From positions 1 to 64,000 of the forward strand of contig NZ_QQNB01000003.1 in NCBI RefSeq assembly GCF_003345355.1: 64,000 nt of DNA, read 5' to 3'. Shown in pieces: positions 1-8,457 of the stretch. Below the pieces are notes generated by a model. The model was not told where the DNA came from. It worked only from the letters and a program-made list of their open reading frames with translations, and ran no database searches. The DNA comes from Sphingomonas aracearum. Lineage in GTDB: Bacteria > Pseudomonadota > Alphaproteobacteria > Sphingomonadales > Sphingomonadaceae. Made by a program: the position numbers and the translations under genes. The stretch's first letter is position 1. Each line of letters begins with the position of its first letter.

Positions 1-145
1 GAGCCGACAAAAACACCGGCACAGCTCCCTACCCCTTTTTCTCGGGGCGGTCAGCGCACCAGGCTTTCAGCAACCACCGCGACAGCTCCAACCGGGCCAC
101 CGCTGCGGTGACACCCATCTAGGGGAGAGGTTCCACGCCGGCAAG

Positions 146-178
146 CACTTTTTGCAGTTTTATGTCGTTTTTATACGA
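146..178 (+). promoter_or_regulatory. possible promoter region before the flippase
   Basis: The stretch around 146-180 is an AT-rich island in otherwise GC-rich DNA. It contains TTGCAG (152-157) and TATACG (172-177), which resemble -35 and -10 boxes. The spacer is only 14 bases, shorter than the usual 16-18, so the pairing is doubtful. The rest of 1-239 holds no convincing gene. Confidence 0.25.
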
Positions 179-239
179 AAGCGCGGATTTCTGCGGGTTT
201 ACGGCTTCCTAAGGGGCTGGGCTCTACCGCGGCCGGACC

Positions 240-1724
240 ATGGAATCGGTTGCTCCTCCCACGAATCAGGCGCCGGAATCGGCAGAGTCGCTCGCCGGAC
301 GGATTCGCTCGGCGGTGATCTGGCGCTCCGGGAGCCAGATTCTTGCCCAGATCGTGCAATGGGCGGCGACGTTCCTGGTGATCCGCATCCTCGACCCGCA
401 CGATTACGGCCTGTTCGCGATGACCAGCGTCGTGCTGGTCTTCCTCAACATGCTGAACGGCTATGGCCTGGCGAGCGGCCTCGTCCAGCGGGAGCAGGTC
501 GGCCGGCGCGAGATCCGCCAGCTGTTCGGCATGCTGCTCCTGCTGAACGGGGGGCTGGCGCTGGCACAGGTCGCCCTCGCGCCGCTGGCCGCTGCCTATT
601 ACCGGCAGGAGATCGTCGGCCAGATGCTGCGCGTGCAGGCGCTTTTCTATCTCACAACGCCGTTCATCGCGCTTCCCTATGCGCTGCTCAGCCGGGCGAT
701 GGACTTCCGCCTGCAGGCACGGGTGAACATCCTGGCGTCCATCTGCTCCGCGACGGCCGCCCTCGGCGGCGCGCTCGCAGGCTGGGGCGTGTGGACCCTG
801 GTGTTCGCGCCATTCGTGCAGTTCGTGGTCCGCGCGGTCGGCATGACGATCGCCGCCCGTTCGCTTGTCTGGCCGAGCTTCAACTTCAAGGGTGCCGGCG
901 ACATTGCGCGCTTCGGCGGGATCATGGCGGCGGGCCAGTTCTTCTGGTTCGCGCAGAGCCAGGTGGATGTGTTCATCGCCGGGCGCCACCTTTCCGCGCA
1001 CATGCTGGGCATCTACACCACCGGCCTGTTTCTGACGCAGATCTTCGTCTCGAAATTCGTGCCGCCGCTCAACGAAGTCGCGTTCAGCGCCTATGCGCGG
1101 CTCCAGCATGACAGCGCGGCGGTGGCTTCGGCCTTTGCGCGCTCGGTGCGGATCATCCTGCTGGTCGGACTGCCCTTCTATCTCGGCCTGGCCGCCACCG
1201 CCGAGCCGCTGGTGCTGACCGCGCTGGGCGAGAAATGGCGCGAGGCGGTGCCGGTGGTGCGGCTGCTGGCACTGGCCATGCCTTTCATGACCCTGCAGGT
1301 GCTGCTCGCCCCCGCGTGCGATGCGCGCGGACGGCCCGGCGTTGCCGTGCGCAACGGCGCGACGGGGTCGCTCGTGCTGGCCTGCGGCTTTCTCGTCGGC
1401 GTCCAATGGGGCGCGACGGGCATCGCGGCGGCCTGGATCGCCGCCTATCCGATCTATCTCGCGATCAGCCTGCGGCGATCCCTCCCGGTGATCGGGACGA
1501 GCTGGCGCGCGCTGTCCGAGGCGATCGCCCCGGCGCTGCTCGCCAGCCTCGCCATGGCGCTGGTGGTCGCGCTTGTCGATCGCGCGCTGCCGCCGCCGCC
1601 CCCGCTGCCCCGGCTGCTGCTGCTCGTCACCCTGGGAGCCGCCGTCTATGCGGGATGGCTGCTGCTGTTCGCGCGCACCGTTCTGGTCGAGACGATGCAG
1701 GTGATCCGCCGCCGTCCCGCTTGA
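240..1724 (+). CDS. lipopolysaccharide/oligosaccharide flippase (Wzx/MVF-like)
   Basis: A 494-residue polytopic inner-membrane protein that resembles the WzxC/RfbX polysaccharide exporters, which flip lipid-linked oligosaccharides to the periplasmic face. After about 25 polar residues come a dozen or more hydrophobic segments. The family-typical N-terminus is present (segment with WRSGSQILAQIVQWA, then RILDPHDYGLFAMTSVV). The length is normal. The C-terminal third contains a poly-proline break before the last membrane helices. No glycosyltransferase lies beside it here; a polysaccharide locus may lie upstream, outside the window. The actual substrate is unknown. Confidence 0.85.
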   Translation: MESVAPPTNQAPESAESLAGRIRSAVIWRSGSQILAQIVQWAATFLVIRILDPHDYGLFAMTSVVLVFLNMLNGYGLASGLVQREQVGRREIRQLFGMLLLLNGGLALAQVALAPLAAAYYRQEIVGQMLRVQALFYLTTPFIALPYALLSRAMDFRLQARVNILASICSATAALGGALAGWGVWTLVFAPFVQFVVRAVGMTIAARSLVWPSFNFKGAGDIARFGGIMAAGQFFWFAQSQVDVFIAGRHLSAHMLGIYTTGLFLTQIFVSKFVPPLNEVAFSAYARLQHDSAAVASAFARSVRIILLVGLPFYLGLAATAEPLVLTALGEKWREAVPVVRLLALAMPFMTLQVLLAPACDARGRPGVAVRNGATGSLVLACGFLVGVQWGATGIAAAWIAAYPIYLAISLRRSLPVIGTSWRALSEAIAPALLASLAMALVVALVDRALPPPPPLPRLLLLVTLGAAVYAGWLLLFARTVLVETMQVIRRRPA

Positions 1725-1756
1725 CCCCGTGCGCCGCCAGGCGGAGGACGGCGGTC

Positions 1757-2065
1757 ATGAACGATCCCCGCCCGGCTCTCGACGATCCTGCCCGGGCCGC
1801 CTTCGCCTGGCGGCGCTATCGCCGCTTGCTCGGCTGGATGGCGGTCGCCTCGGTGATCGGCGCCGTGCTCGCCATCCAGGGCCTGCAGCATTTCTATGGA
1901 CCGCTCGGATGGGTGGCGATCCTCGCCACGCTGGGCGGCGTGATCGGTTCGGTGATGATGGCCGGCGCGCTGATGGGCCTGGTGTTCCTGAGTTCCGGAA
2001 CCGGCCACGACGCCGATGTGGACCGCCGCGACAATCCGCAACCAGGCCCCTGCCCCGCCGATTAA
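1757..2065 (+). CDS. small two-helix membrane protein, unknown function
   Basis: A 102-residue protein with a polar N-terminus rich in Asp/Arg, two hydrophobic helices (about residues 25-42 and 49-77) and a polar Asp/Pro tail. The ATG at 1757 is chosen because the same frame upstream overlaps the flippase and has no coding character. The gene starts 32 bases after the flippase stop and could be co-transcribed with it. I do not recognise a family; the composition looks like other short sphingomonad inner-membrane proteins. Confidence 0.6.
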   Translation: MNDPRPALDDPARAAFAWRRYRRLLGWMAVASVIGAVLAIQGLQHFYGPLGWVAILATLGGVIGSVMMAGALMGLVFLSSGTGHDADVDRRDNPQPGPCPAD

Positions 2066-2170
2066 CACCGCCCGCGTCATGGAAAAGCCGCCACGCGTCC
2101 CTATCTGCGCGGCGGGCGCCGGCCGTTCGGCTCTTCCGCGCGTCCTCAACACATCTGAAGGGAACTCCCC

Positions 2171-3226
2171 ATGGTCACCAAAGCCTATGGCGCCACCGCG
2201 GCGGACAAGCCGCTGCAGCCGATGGACATCGAGCGCCGGGAAGCGGGCGCGCACGATGTCGTGATCGACATCGCCTATTGCGGCGTCTGCCATTCGGACC
2301 TCCACCAGGTCCGCGCCGAATGGGACGGCACGCTCTACCCCTGCGTTCCCGGTCACGAGATCGTCGGCCATGTCCGCGCGGTCGGCTCGGAGGTGACCCG
2401 GTTCGCGGTGGGCGACATGGTGGGCGTGGGCTGCATGGTGGACAGCTGCCAGTCCTGCCCGTCCTGCCGCGAGGGGCTGGAGCAATATTGCACCGGTACC
2501 GGCTTTGTCGGCACCTATAACGGGCCGACGCCGGACGCGCCCGGCCACACGCTCGGCGGCTATTCGCAGTCGATCGTGGTGGACGACAAGTTCGTGCTGA
2601 AGATCCGCCACCCGGAGGAGCAGCTCGCCGCCGTCGCGCCGCTGCTGTGCGCGGGCATCACCACCTATTCGCCGCTGAAGCACTGGGGCGCGGGGCCGGG
2701 CAAGAAGGTCGGCGTGGTCGGCATCGGCGGGCTCGGCCATATGGGCATCAAGATCGCCCATGCGCTCGGCGCGCACGTGGTCGCCTTCACCACCTCGGAA
2801 GCGAAGCGCGAGGACGCCAAGAAGCTCGGCGCCGACGACGTGCTCAACTCGCGCAATGCCGAGGAGCTGGAGGCCCATGCCGGCAGCTTCGACATGATCC
2901 TGAACACGGTCGCCGCCAGCCATGACCTCGACCAGTTCACCGGCCTGCTGAAGCGGGACGGCTCGCTGGTGCTGGTCGGCGTGCCGGAACATGCGCATCC
3001 GTCGCCCAGTGTCGGCACGCTGATCTTCGGCCGCCGCTCGATCGCCGGCTCGCTGATCGGCGGCATTGCCGAAACGCAGGAGATGCTGGACTTCTGCGCC
3101 GAGCACGAGGTGACGGCCGAGATCGAGATGATCCGCATGGACGAGATCGAGCAGGCGTATGACCGGATGCAGCGGTCGGACGTGAAGTACCGCTTCGTGA
3201 TCGACAACGCCACGCTGGCGGCGTGA
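2171..3226 (+). CDS. zinc-dependent NAD(P) alcohol/aldehyde dehydrogenase (CAD/YahK-like)
   Basis: A 351-residue medium-chain dehydrogenase/reductase of the cinnamyl-alcohol-dehydrogenase group, which interconverts aldehydes and primary alcohols in the cytosol. The catalytic zinc site is visible as CGVCHSD (Cys40) and GHE (His62). The structural zinc cysteines are Cys93, Cys96, Cys99 and Cys107. The Rossmann loop GIGGLGHMG follows about midway. The length is exactly that of the family. A GGGAA stretch lies about 6 bases before the ATG. It stands alone, with its own 5' gap and a GC-rich hairpin after the stop. The physiological substrate cannot be read from sequence. Confidence 0.9.
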   Translation: MVTKAYGATAADKPLQPMDIERREAGAHDVVIDIAYCGVCHSDLHQVRAEWDGTLYPCVPGHEIVGHVRAVGSEVTRFAVGDMVGVGCMVDSCQSCPSCREGLEQYCTGTGFVGTYNGPTPDAPGHTLGGYSQSIVVDDKFVLKIRHPEEQLAAVAPLLCAGITTYSPLKHWGAGPGKKVGVVGIGGLGHMGIKIAHALGAHVVAFTTSEAKREDAKKLGADDVLNSRNAEELEAHAGSFDMILNTVAASHDLDQFTGLLKRDGSLVLVGVPEHAHPSPSVGTLIFGRRSIAGSLIGGIAETQEMLDFCAEHEVTAEIEMIRMDEIEQAYDRMQRSDVKYRFVIDNATLAA

Positions 3227-3235
3227 TCGGCCGGG

Positions 3236-3255
3236 GCCGCCGGGCTACCGGCGGC
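3236..3255 (+). terminator. GC-rich hairpin after the alcohol dehydrogenase
   Basis: A perfect 8-base-pair stem (GCCGCCGG / CCGGCGGC) with a four-base loop begins 10 bases after the stop codon. There is no following run of T, so it may only stabilise the mRNA end or act with Rho. Confidence 0.4.
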
Positions 3256-3319
3256 TCCGCTCCGGCGAAACTTTCTCGCCGAACGCTGATCTGCATCAAG
3301 CAAGTACTTCGCCCCGAAC

Positions 3320-3344
3320 GGAACTTCCTCTCCCAGCGCCGGTT
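3320..3344 (+). promoter_or_regulatory. candidate EcfG (general stress sigma) promoter
   Basis: GGAAC at 3320-3324 is followed after 16 bases by GGTT at 3341-3344. The known alphaproteobacterial EcfG consensus is GGAAC, 16-17 bases, then CGTT, so there is one mismatch. The site ends 28 bases before the ATG of the DUF4142 gene, a sensible leader length. Confidence 0.45.
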
Positions 3345-3372
3345 CGCGACGGAGCATCAGAGGGAGAAGAAC

Positions 3373-3912
3373 ATGCTCAAGACACTCGCGATCGCGCTGG
3401 CGCTTTCCGGCGCCACCGCCACCGTTGCCCAGACCCCGCCGCCGCCCCCGCCCGCCGAAGCCAAGACGCAGGCCATGCCCTATGTCACCGCTGCGGGAAT
3501 GAGCGACCTGTTCGAAATCAACTCCAGCCAGATCGCGCTGGAGAAGTCGCAGAATGCCGACGTCCGCAAGTTCGCGCAGATGCTGATCAACCACCACACC
3601 AAGACCACCGCTGCGACGGTGAAGGCCGCGACGAAGGCCGGCCTCACGCCGCCGCCGCCGGCGCTCGATGCGGGCGCGACCGCCTCCATCAACGAGTTGC
3701 AGACCGCCTCCGCGGCCGATTTCGACCGCATCTACCTGGCGCAGCAGGTGCCGGCGCACCAGGCCGCGCTTGATCTGCACCAGAGCTATGCCTCGGGCGG
3801 CGATCAGGCGCCCCTGCGCACCAGCGCGAAGGCCGCCGTGCCGATCGTCAAGCAGCACCTCGCCGCCGCGCAGAAGCTGCAGGCCAAGGGCGGCTCGGAC
3901 CACCGGATGTAA
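3373..3912 (+). CDS. DUF4142 periplasmic protein
   Basis: A 179-residue secreted protein. It has a signal peptide (hydrophobic residues about 4-18, likely cleavage after the VAQ region), a short poly-proline linker, and a helical DUF4142 domain (about 35-170). That domain carries the family pattern: an FEINSSQIALEKSQN helix, then KFAQMLINHHT, with a second HQ-containing helix pair. The DUF4142 family is related to ferritin-like helical folds and is often stress-induced; its biochemical role is not established. The ATG is preceded by AGGGAGAAG at good spacing. An EcfG-like promoter lies just upstream and a strong terminator after it, so the gene looks monocistronic. Confidence 0.85.
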   Translation: MLKTLAIALALSGATATVAQTPPPPPPAEAKTQAMPYVTAAGMSDLFEINSSQIALEKSQNADVRKFAQMLINHHTKTTAATVKAATKAGLTPPPPALDAGATASINELQTASAADFDRIYLAQQVPAHQAALDLHQSYASGGDQAPLRTSAKAAVPIVKQHLAAAQKLQAKGGSDHRM

Positions 3913-3991
3913 GACCGGGAGCGGAGCACGACCCCGTGCTCCCTTCGACATCTGCGGGGCGCCGGCGGATGGCCGCCGCGCCCCGCAACAG

Positions 3992-4029
3992 AAAAGGGCC
4001 GGCTCCCCTTGCGGGAACCGGCCCTTTTT
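3992..4029. terminator. bidirectional intrinsic terminator between DUF4142 and DUF4167 genes
   Basis: AAAAGGGCCGG pairs with CCGGCCCTTTTT across a 13-base loop. The stem is strong, with a T-run on each strand (T5 on plus, the A4 reading as T4 on minus). It lies between convergent genes and can end both. Confidence 0.85.
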
Positions 4030-4048
4030 CATTGACGGCGACCAGCGA

Positions 4049-4879
4049 TCACTCCGCGGCGGCGACATCCTCGCTGGCGGCACGGGTGCGGCGGCGGCGG
4101 GGCTTGATCTCCACCGGCTCGCCCTCGAGCCCTTGCGGCAGGCTGATCGACGGCGGCAGCAGCGCGGCGTCGAAGCCGGCGGTCTCCGCATCCGCTCCGC
4201 CCGGGGCATCGCCTTCGTTCCGCGGTTCCTCGCGGCGGGCACGGCGGCGGCGCGGCTTTTCGGCCAGCGGCGTCGCCTCGGCGGTCATCGGCTCGCCTTC
4301 GACGCCGGCTTCGCCCTGCGCCACCGGCGCCTGGTCGGCACCGGCCTCCACGCGCTCCTCGGCCCGGTCGTGCCGACGCGGCTGGCGCTCGGCACGCTGG
4401 CCGCGATCCTCACGCGGGCCACGCTCCTCACGGAAGCCGCGCTCCTCGCGCGGACGCTCCTGGCTGGCCTGCTCGCGGCTGGCCTGCTCGCGGTTGCCGC
4501 GATCCTCCGCGGCACGCTCCTCGCGCACCGGCGTCTCGTCACCGTCCTCGGCGAAATCGTCCTCGTCCAGCGTCGCGCCGCGGATCGGCTTTTGCGGCTG
4601 CTGGTTGGGATTGGCTTCCTCGAAGCGGGCGCGGCTCTCGCTCAGCACGCGGAAATAATGGTCCGCAAACTGCAGGTAATATTCGGTGTTGACGCGGTCG
4701 CCCTGCATCTGCGCGTCGCGCGCCAGCGTCTTGTACTTCTCGAGCAGCTGCGCGGCATTGCCGCGGGCGCGATTGTCGATGCGGTTGCCGTTGTCGGGGC
4801 GGCCCGGATTGCCCTGCGAGCGCTGCTGCTGCCCGCCACGGCCACGACGGCGGCCGCCAGACTGACGATTGTTCATCAA
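4049..4879 (-). CDS. DUF4167 domain protein
   Basis: A 276-residue cytosolic protein. The N-terminus is Arg/Gly/Gln-rich and RGG-like (residues 1-40). The conserved DUF4167 core (about 38-90) contains AAQLLEKYKTLARDA and YYLQFADHYFRVL. The rest is low-complexity Glu/Arg, then a mixed tail. The basic RGG-like head suggests nucleic-acid contact, but no function is proven. Start: TTG at 4877-4879 sits 9 bases after AAGGA and gives the MxNNRQ head that I associate with this family; the ATG right after it (4876) is the alternative. It lies downstream of prmC on the same strand, a neighbourhood common in alphaproteobacteria. Confidence 0.85.
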   Translation of the reverse strand: MMNNRQSGGRRRGRGGQQQRSQGNPGRPDNGNRIDNRARGNAAQLLEKYKTLARDAQMQGDRVNTEYYLQFADHYFRVLSESRARFEEANPNQQPQKPIRGATLDEDDFAEDGDETPVREERAAEDRGNREQASREQASQERPREERGFREERGPREDRGQRAERQPRRHDRAEERVEAGADQAPVAQGEAGVEGEPMTAEATPLAEKPRRRRARREEPRNEGDAPGGADAETAGFDAALLPPSISLPQGLEGEPVEIKPRRRRTRAASEDVAAAE

Positions 4880-5131
4880 GTGTTCGTGTCCTTCAAACCC
4901 AACAGGTCATTGCTCCAGCACATTGGACGCAAGCTTCCCGGTGCGTTCCCGACCCATGTGGCGGAACGCGCCTGCCACGGTCGCCGGACAAACAGCGACT
5001 GCATGACGAAGGAGTGCGGGCGACGCCCGATTTCAACGCTCTGACAATGTCGAAATCGCGTGCCCCTGTCCGCCTGATAGCGACTGGCGGAGCATCTTCC
5101 AAGCGGAATATTGTGCGCCGGCGGAACGGTT

Positions 5132-5974
5132 TCAAGTCGCGATCAGCGCGCGTGGATGGCCCGCCAGATCGTGCCGGACGTTCACCTCCAGCCCTGCCTG
5201 CCGCAGCAAGGCCGAAACCGCCGCCTCCTGCGAGGCGCCGATCTCCAGCACCGCCGCGCCGCCGGGCGCCAGCAATCGCGGCAGATCGGGCACGATGCGG
5301 CGATAGTCGTCCAGCCCGTCCGCCCCGGCGAACAGGGCGCCCGCCGGTTCCCAGCCGCGCACTTCGGGCGGCAGCGGCTCGCCTGTTCCGATATAGGGCG
5401 GGTTGGCGAGCACGAGGTCGAACCGCTCGTCGATGCCCGCCGCCCAGTCGCCGATGCGGAACACCGCCCGCGTTGCCGATCCGAGCCGCACGGCATTGCC
5501 CTGCGCCATCGCCAGCGCCTCCGTCGAGCGGTCGACCCCCAGGCCGCTGGCCGCCGGCCACTGGTCCAGCGCGGCGAGCAGCAAGGTGCCGGGACCGGTG
5601 CCGAGATCGAGGATGCGCGCCGGCATGCGAGCGCCGAAATGGTCCACTGCCGCCTCGATCAGCGTTTCGCTGTCCGCCCGCGGCACCAGCGCGCCAGGCC
5701 CCACCGCCAGGTCGATCGTCCAGAACGCCCGGCTGCCGGTGATATAGGCGACCGGCTCCTGGTCGGCGCGGCGCTCCACCAGCGCGGCGAACGCATGGGG
5801 AGCGGGATCGTCCAGGTGCCGCAGCAGGAGCCGTTCGCGCGAAACGCCCAGCGCATGCGCCATGAGCAGCTCGGCATCGAGGCGGGGAGTGGCGGAGAAG
5901 GTGAAGCGGCCGGCCGCTGCACCCAACGCCTCACGCACCCGCCGCGGCTGAGCCGCGTCGTCGGTCCAGCTCAT
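5132..5974 (-). CDS. prmC: peptide chain release factor N5-glutamine methyltransferase
   Basis: PrmC (HemK) methylates the glutamine of the GGQ motif in release factors with SAM as donor. The 280-residue product has the usual helical N-terminal substrate domain (1-85), SAM motif I DLGTGPG (123-129) and the diagnostic NPPY catalytic motif (191-194). It sits 54 bases downstream of prfA, whose product is its substrate, on the same strand. Between this gene's end and the DUF4167 start are about 250 bases with no gene seen. Length and motifs are normal. Confidence 0.97.
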   Translation of the reverse strand: MSWTDDAAQPRRVREALGAAAGRFTFSATPRLDAELLMAHALGVSRERLLLRHLDDPAPHAFAALVERRADQEPVAYITGSRAFWTIDLAVGPGALVPRADSETLIEAAVDHFGARMPARILDLGTGPGTLLLAALDQWPAASGLGVDRSTEALAMAQGNAVRLGSATRAVFRIGDWAAGIDERFDLVLANPPYIGTGEPLPPEVRGWEPAGALFAGADGLDDYRRIVPDLPRLLAPGGAAVLEIGASQEAAVSALLRQAGLEVNVRHDLAGHPRALIAT

Positions 5975-6028
5975 GGAGCTCGCCGGCCGTGCCTGGCCGA
6001 GTCCTGCTGCGGCACGCAGCAGGCCGGC

Positions 6029-7105
6029 CTACGCGGCATCCAACGTCGCCAGCCGCTCCGCCTCGTCCTCGGCGATCAAGGCGCCGATCAGCTCGTCCAT
6101 CTCGCCCTGGAGGATTTCGGGCAGGCGGTGCAGCGTCAGGTTGATGCGGTGGTCGGTCACGCGGCCCTGCGGGAAATTATAGGTGCGGATGCGCTCGGAC
6201 CGGTCCCCCGAGCCGACCATCGACCGCCGCGCACCCGCCCGCTCCTGGTGCAGCCGCTCGCGCTCGGCCTCGTACAGGCGGGTGCGCAGCACCTTGAGCG
6301 CCTTGGCCTTGTTCTTGTGCTGCGATTTCTCGTCCTGCTGGATCACGACGAGCCCGGTCGGAAGGTGGGTGATGCGCACCGCAGAGTCGGTGGTGTTCAC
6401 CGACTGCCCGCCGGGGCCGGACGAGCGATAGACGTCGATGCGCAGGTCCTTGTCGGCGATCTGCACGTCCACCTCCTCCGCCTCGGGCAGCACCGCGACG
6501 GTCGCGGCGGAGGTGTGGATGCGGCCCTGCGTCTCGGTGGCAGGAACGCGCTGCACGCGGTGCACGCCGGACTCGAACTTCAGCCGCGCGAACACGCCCG
6601 CGCCGTTGACGCTCGCGACCACTTCCTTGAACCCGCCCGCGTCGGAAGAGGAAGCGGAGATCAGCTCCACCCGCCAGCCCTGGTTTTCGGCATAGCGCTG
6701 GTACATGCGGAACAGGTCGCCCGCGAACAGCGCCGCCTCGTCGCCGCCGGTGCCGGCGCGGATTTCCAGCATCGCCGCGCGCTCGTCCGCCGCGTCCTTG
6801 GGCAGCAAGGCGATGGCAAGCGAGCGTTCCGCCTCGGGCAGGGTGTCGCGGATCGACGCGATCTCCTCGCGCGCCATGGCCGCGATCTCGAGGTCGCCCT
6901 CGCCTTCCATGCCGGCGAGCACCTCGAGCTCCGCGCGCAACCGCCGCACCTCGCCCGCGGCCCTGGCGACCGGTTCCAGTTCGGCATATTCCTTGGAGAC
7001 CGCGACAAAGCGGTCCGACGGCAGGTCGCCCGTCGCCATCAGCGCCGACAATTCATCCCGCCGCGCCTCGATCTGCGCGATGCGTTCCGCGGAGATCGAG
7101 GTCAA
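6029..7105 (-). CDS. prfA: peptide chain release factor 1
   Basis: RF1 recognises UAA and UAG stop codons and triggers peptide release on the ribosome. The 358-residue protein has the stop-codon-reading tripeptide PAT (188-190, the PxT motif of RF1, not SPF of RF2) and the catalytic GGQ (232-234). The start appears to be TTG (7103-7105), overlapping the hisS stop by 3 bases, so initiation is probably coupled to hisS translation. The first in-frame Met after it would cut conserved residues. The order hisS-prfA-prmC makes one translation operon. Confidence 0.97.
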   Translation of the reverse strand: MTSISAERIAQIEARRDELSALMATGDLPSDRFVAVSKEYAELEPVARAAGEVRRLRAELEVLAGMEGEGDLEIAAMAREEIASIRDTLPEAERSLAIALLPKDAADERAAMLEIRAGTGGDEAALFAGDLFRMYQRYAENQGWRVELISASSSDAGGFKEVVASVNGAGVFARLKFESGVHRVQRVPATETQGRIHTSAATVAVLPEAEEVDVQIADKDLRIDVYRSSGPGGQSVNTTDSAVRITHLPTGLVVIQQDEKSQHKNKAKALKVLRTRLYEAERERLHQERAGARRSMVGSGDRSERIRTYNFPQGRVTDHRINLTLHRLPEILQGEMDELIGALIAEDEAERLATLDAA

Positions 7106-8406
7106 AGTCGCGACTCTAACGAGATGACCCGATCACCGAACGGCTCGTCAGTCGCGAAAGCGTTCTCAAGGGCGTTCTTCAAACGACTGCGGACTGGCGG
7201 TGCGGAATCCGCTATATCAGTGAGGCGTATCGCGCCAACCGTCACACCCGTGTTGTCCGCAGCCACGGTCAGAACACGTCCGACACCCCGTCGCTTCGCT
7301 CGCTCGAACTGCTTCTTCTGACTGCCTGAAAATGCTGCGTCAGCAGAAATGCCTCCTGTGCGAACCAGCTTGAGGATTTCCAGCGTGAGTTCGCGCGAGT
7401 GCTCGCCGTCAGCGATGACCGTTAACTCCGGACCTTCCGCCGCGGGCTCCTCGATCAGCATCGCCAGCCGCTCGACGCCCGCCGCCCAGCCGACGCCCGG
7501 CGTCGCGGGGCCACCCAGGCTCTCGATCAGCCCGTCATAGCGGCCGCCGGCCAGCACCGTCCCCTGCGCGCCCAGCCGGTCGGTAACGAACTCGAAGGCG
7601 GTGTGGCGGTAGTAATCCAGCCCGCGCACCAGCCGCTCGTTGCGCGTCCACGCAACGCGGGCGGCGTCCAGCCCCTTGGTCACCGCCTCGAAGAACGCGC
7701 CCGCCTCCGCCGACATGTGCGCGTCGATCCCCGGCGCGGCATCGGCGATCGGGCGGTCGCGCGGGTCTTTCGAGTCCAGGATGCGCATCGGGTTCTTGGC
7801 CAGCCGCGTCAGGCTCTCCTCGGAAAGCTCGCCGCGATGCGCCTCGAAATGCGCCACCAGCGCGTCGCGCCACGCATCGCGCGTCGCCGCGTCGCCCAGC
7901 GTGTTGAGCTGCAACGTCACGCCCTCGGCGATGCCCAGTTCGTGCAGCAACTGGTCGGCAAAGGTGAGCAGTTCCACGTCCGCCGCCGGCTCGGCCGCGC
8001 CCAACACCTCGGCGTCGATCTGGTGGAACTGGCGATACCGCCCCTTTTGCGGCCGCTCGTAGCGGAACACCGCGCCCGAGGCGGTGAGCTTGAGCGGCGC
8101 ATATTGCTGCCAGCCCTCGGTCAGGAACGCGCGCGCGATGCCGGCCGTGAATTCCGGCCGCAGCGTCAGCGAGTCGCCCCCGCGATCCGGAAAGGTGTAC
8201 ATCTCCTTGGAGACGACGTCGGTGGTCTCGCCGATGGAGCGCGCGAACACGTCGGTGCTCTCGAACATCGGCACTTCCACCCGTCCGAAGCAATAGAGCT
8301 TGCGCACCCGCTCGAACGTGTCGAGCACATGGGCGAAGCGGCGTTGCTCGTCGCCGAAAATGTCCTGCGTGCCGCGCACGCGGCGGGGTGTTTCGATCCG
8401 GGCCAT
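7102..8406 (-). CDS. hisS: histidyl-tRNA synthetase
   Basis: A class II aminoacyl-tRNA synthetase that charges tRNA-His. Motif 2 ([15 protein letters not shown]), the HisA loop ([11 protein letters not shown]) and motif 3 ([14 protein letters not shown]) are all visible. The C-terminal anticodon-binding domain runs from about residue 325. The ATG at 8406 is used because AAGGA lies 10 bases before it; an in-frame extension upstream lacks conservation and a ribosome site. The product is 434 residues, with roughly 20 extra residues at the C-terminus. The last 350 bases of the gene look poorer in GC at third codon positions than the rest. It overlaps the start of prfA. Confidence 0.97.
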   Translation of the reverse strand: MARIETPRRVRGTQDIFGDEQRRFAHVLDTFERVRKLYCFGRVEVPMFESTDVFARSIGETTDVVSKEMYTFPDRGGDSLTLRPEFTAGIARAFLTEGWQQYAPLKLTASGAVFRYERPQKGRYRQFHQIDAEVLGAAEPAADVELLTFADQLLHELGIAEGVTLQLNTLGDAATRDAWRDALVAHFEAHRGELSEESLTRLAKNPMRILDSKDPRDRPIADAAPGIDAHMSAEAGAFFEAVTKGLDAARVAWTRNERLVRGLDYYRHTAFEFVTDRLGAQGTVLAGGRYDGLIESLGGPATPGVGWAAGVERLAMLIEEPAAEGPELTVIADGEHSRELTLEILKLVRTGGISADAAFSGSQKKQFERAKRRGVGRVLTVAADNTGVTVGAIRLTDIADSAPPVRSRLKNALENAFATDEPFGDRVISLESRL

Positions 8407-8457
8407 GAGACGCGTGTCCTTAGGCGAGCCACGAGGGGCAGACAACGGGGCAGACGA

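Noticed and set aside
4880..5131. Possible tRNA or small RNA between prmC and DUF4167 genes
   Set aside because: No cloverleaf or terminator-bounded transcript could be recognised.
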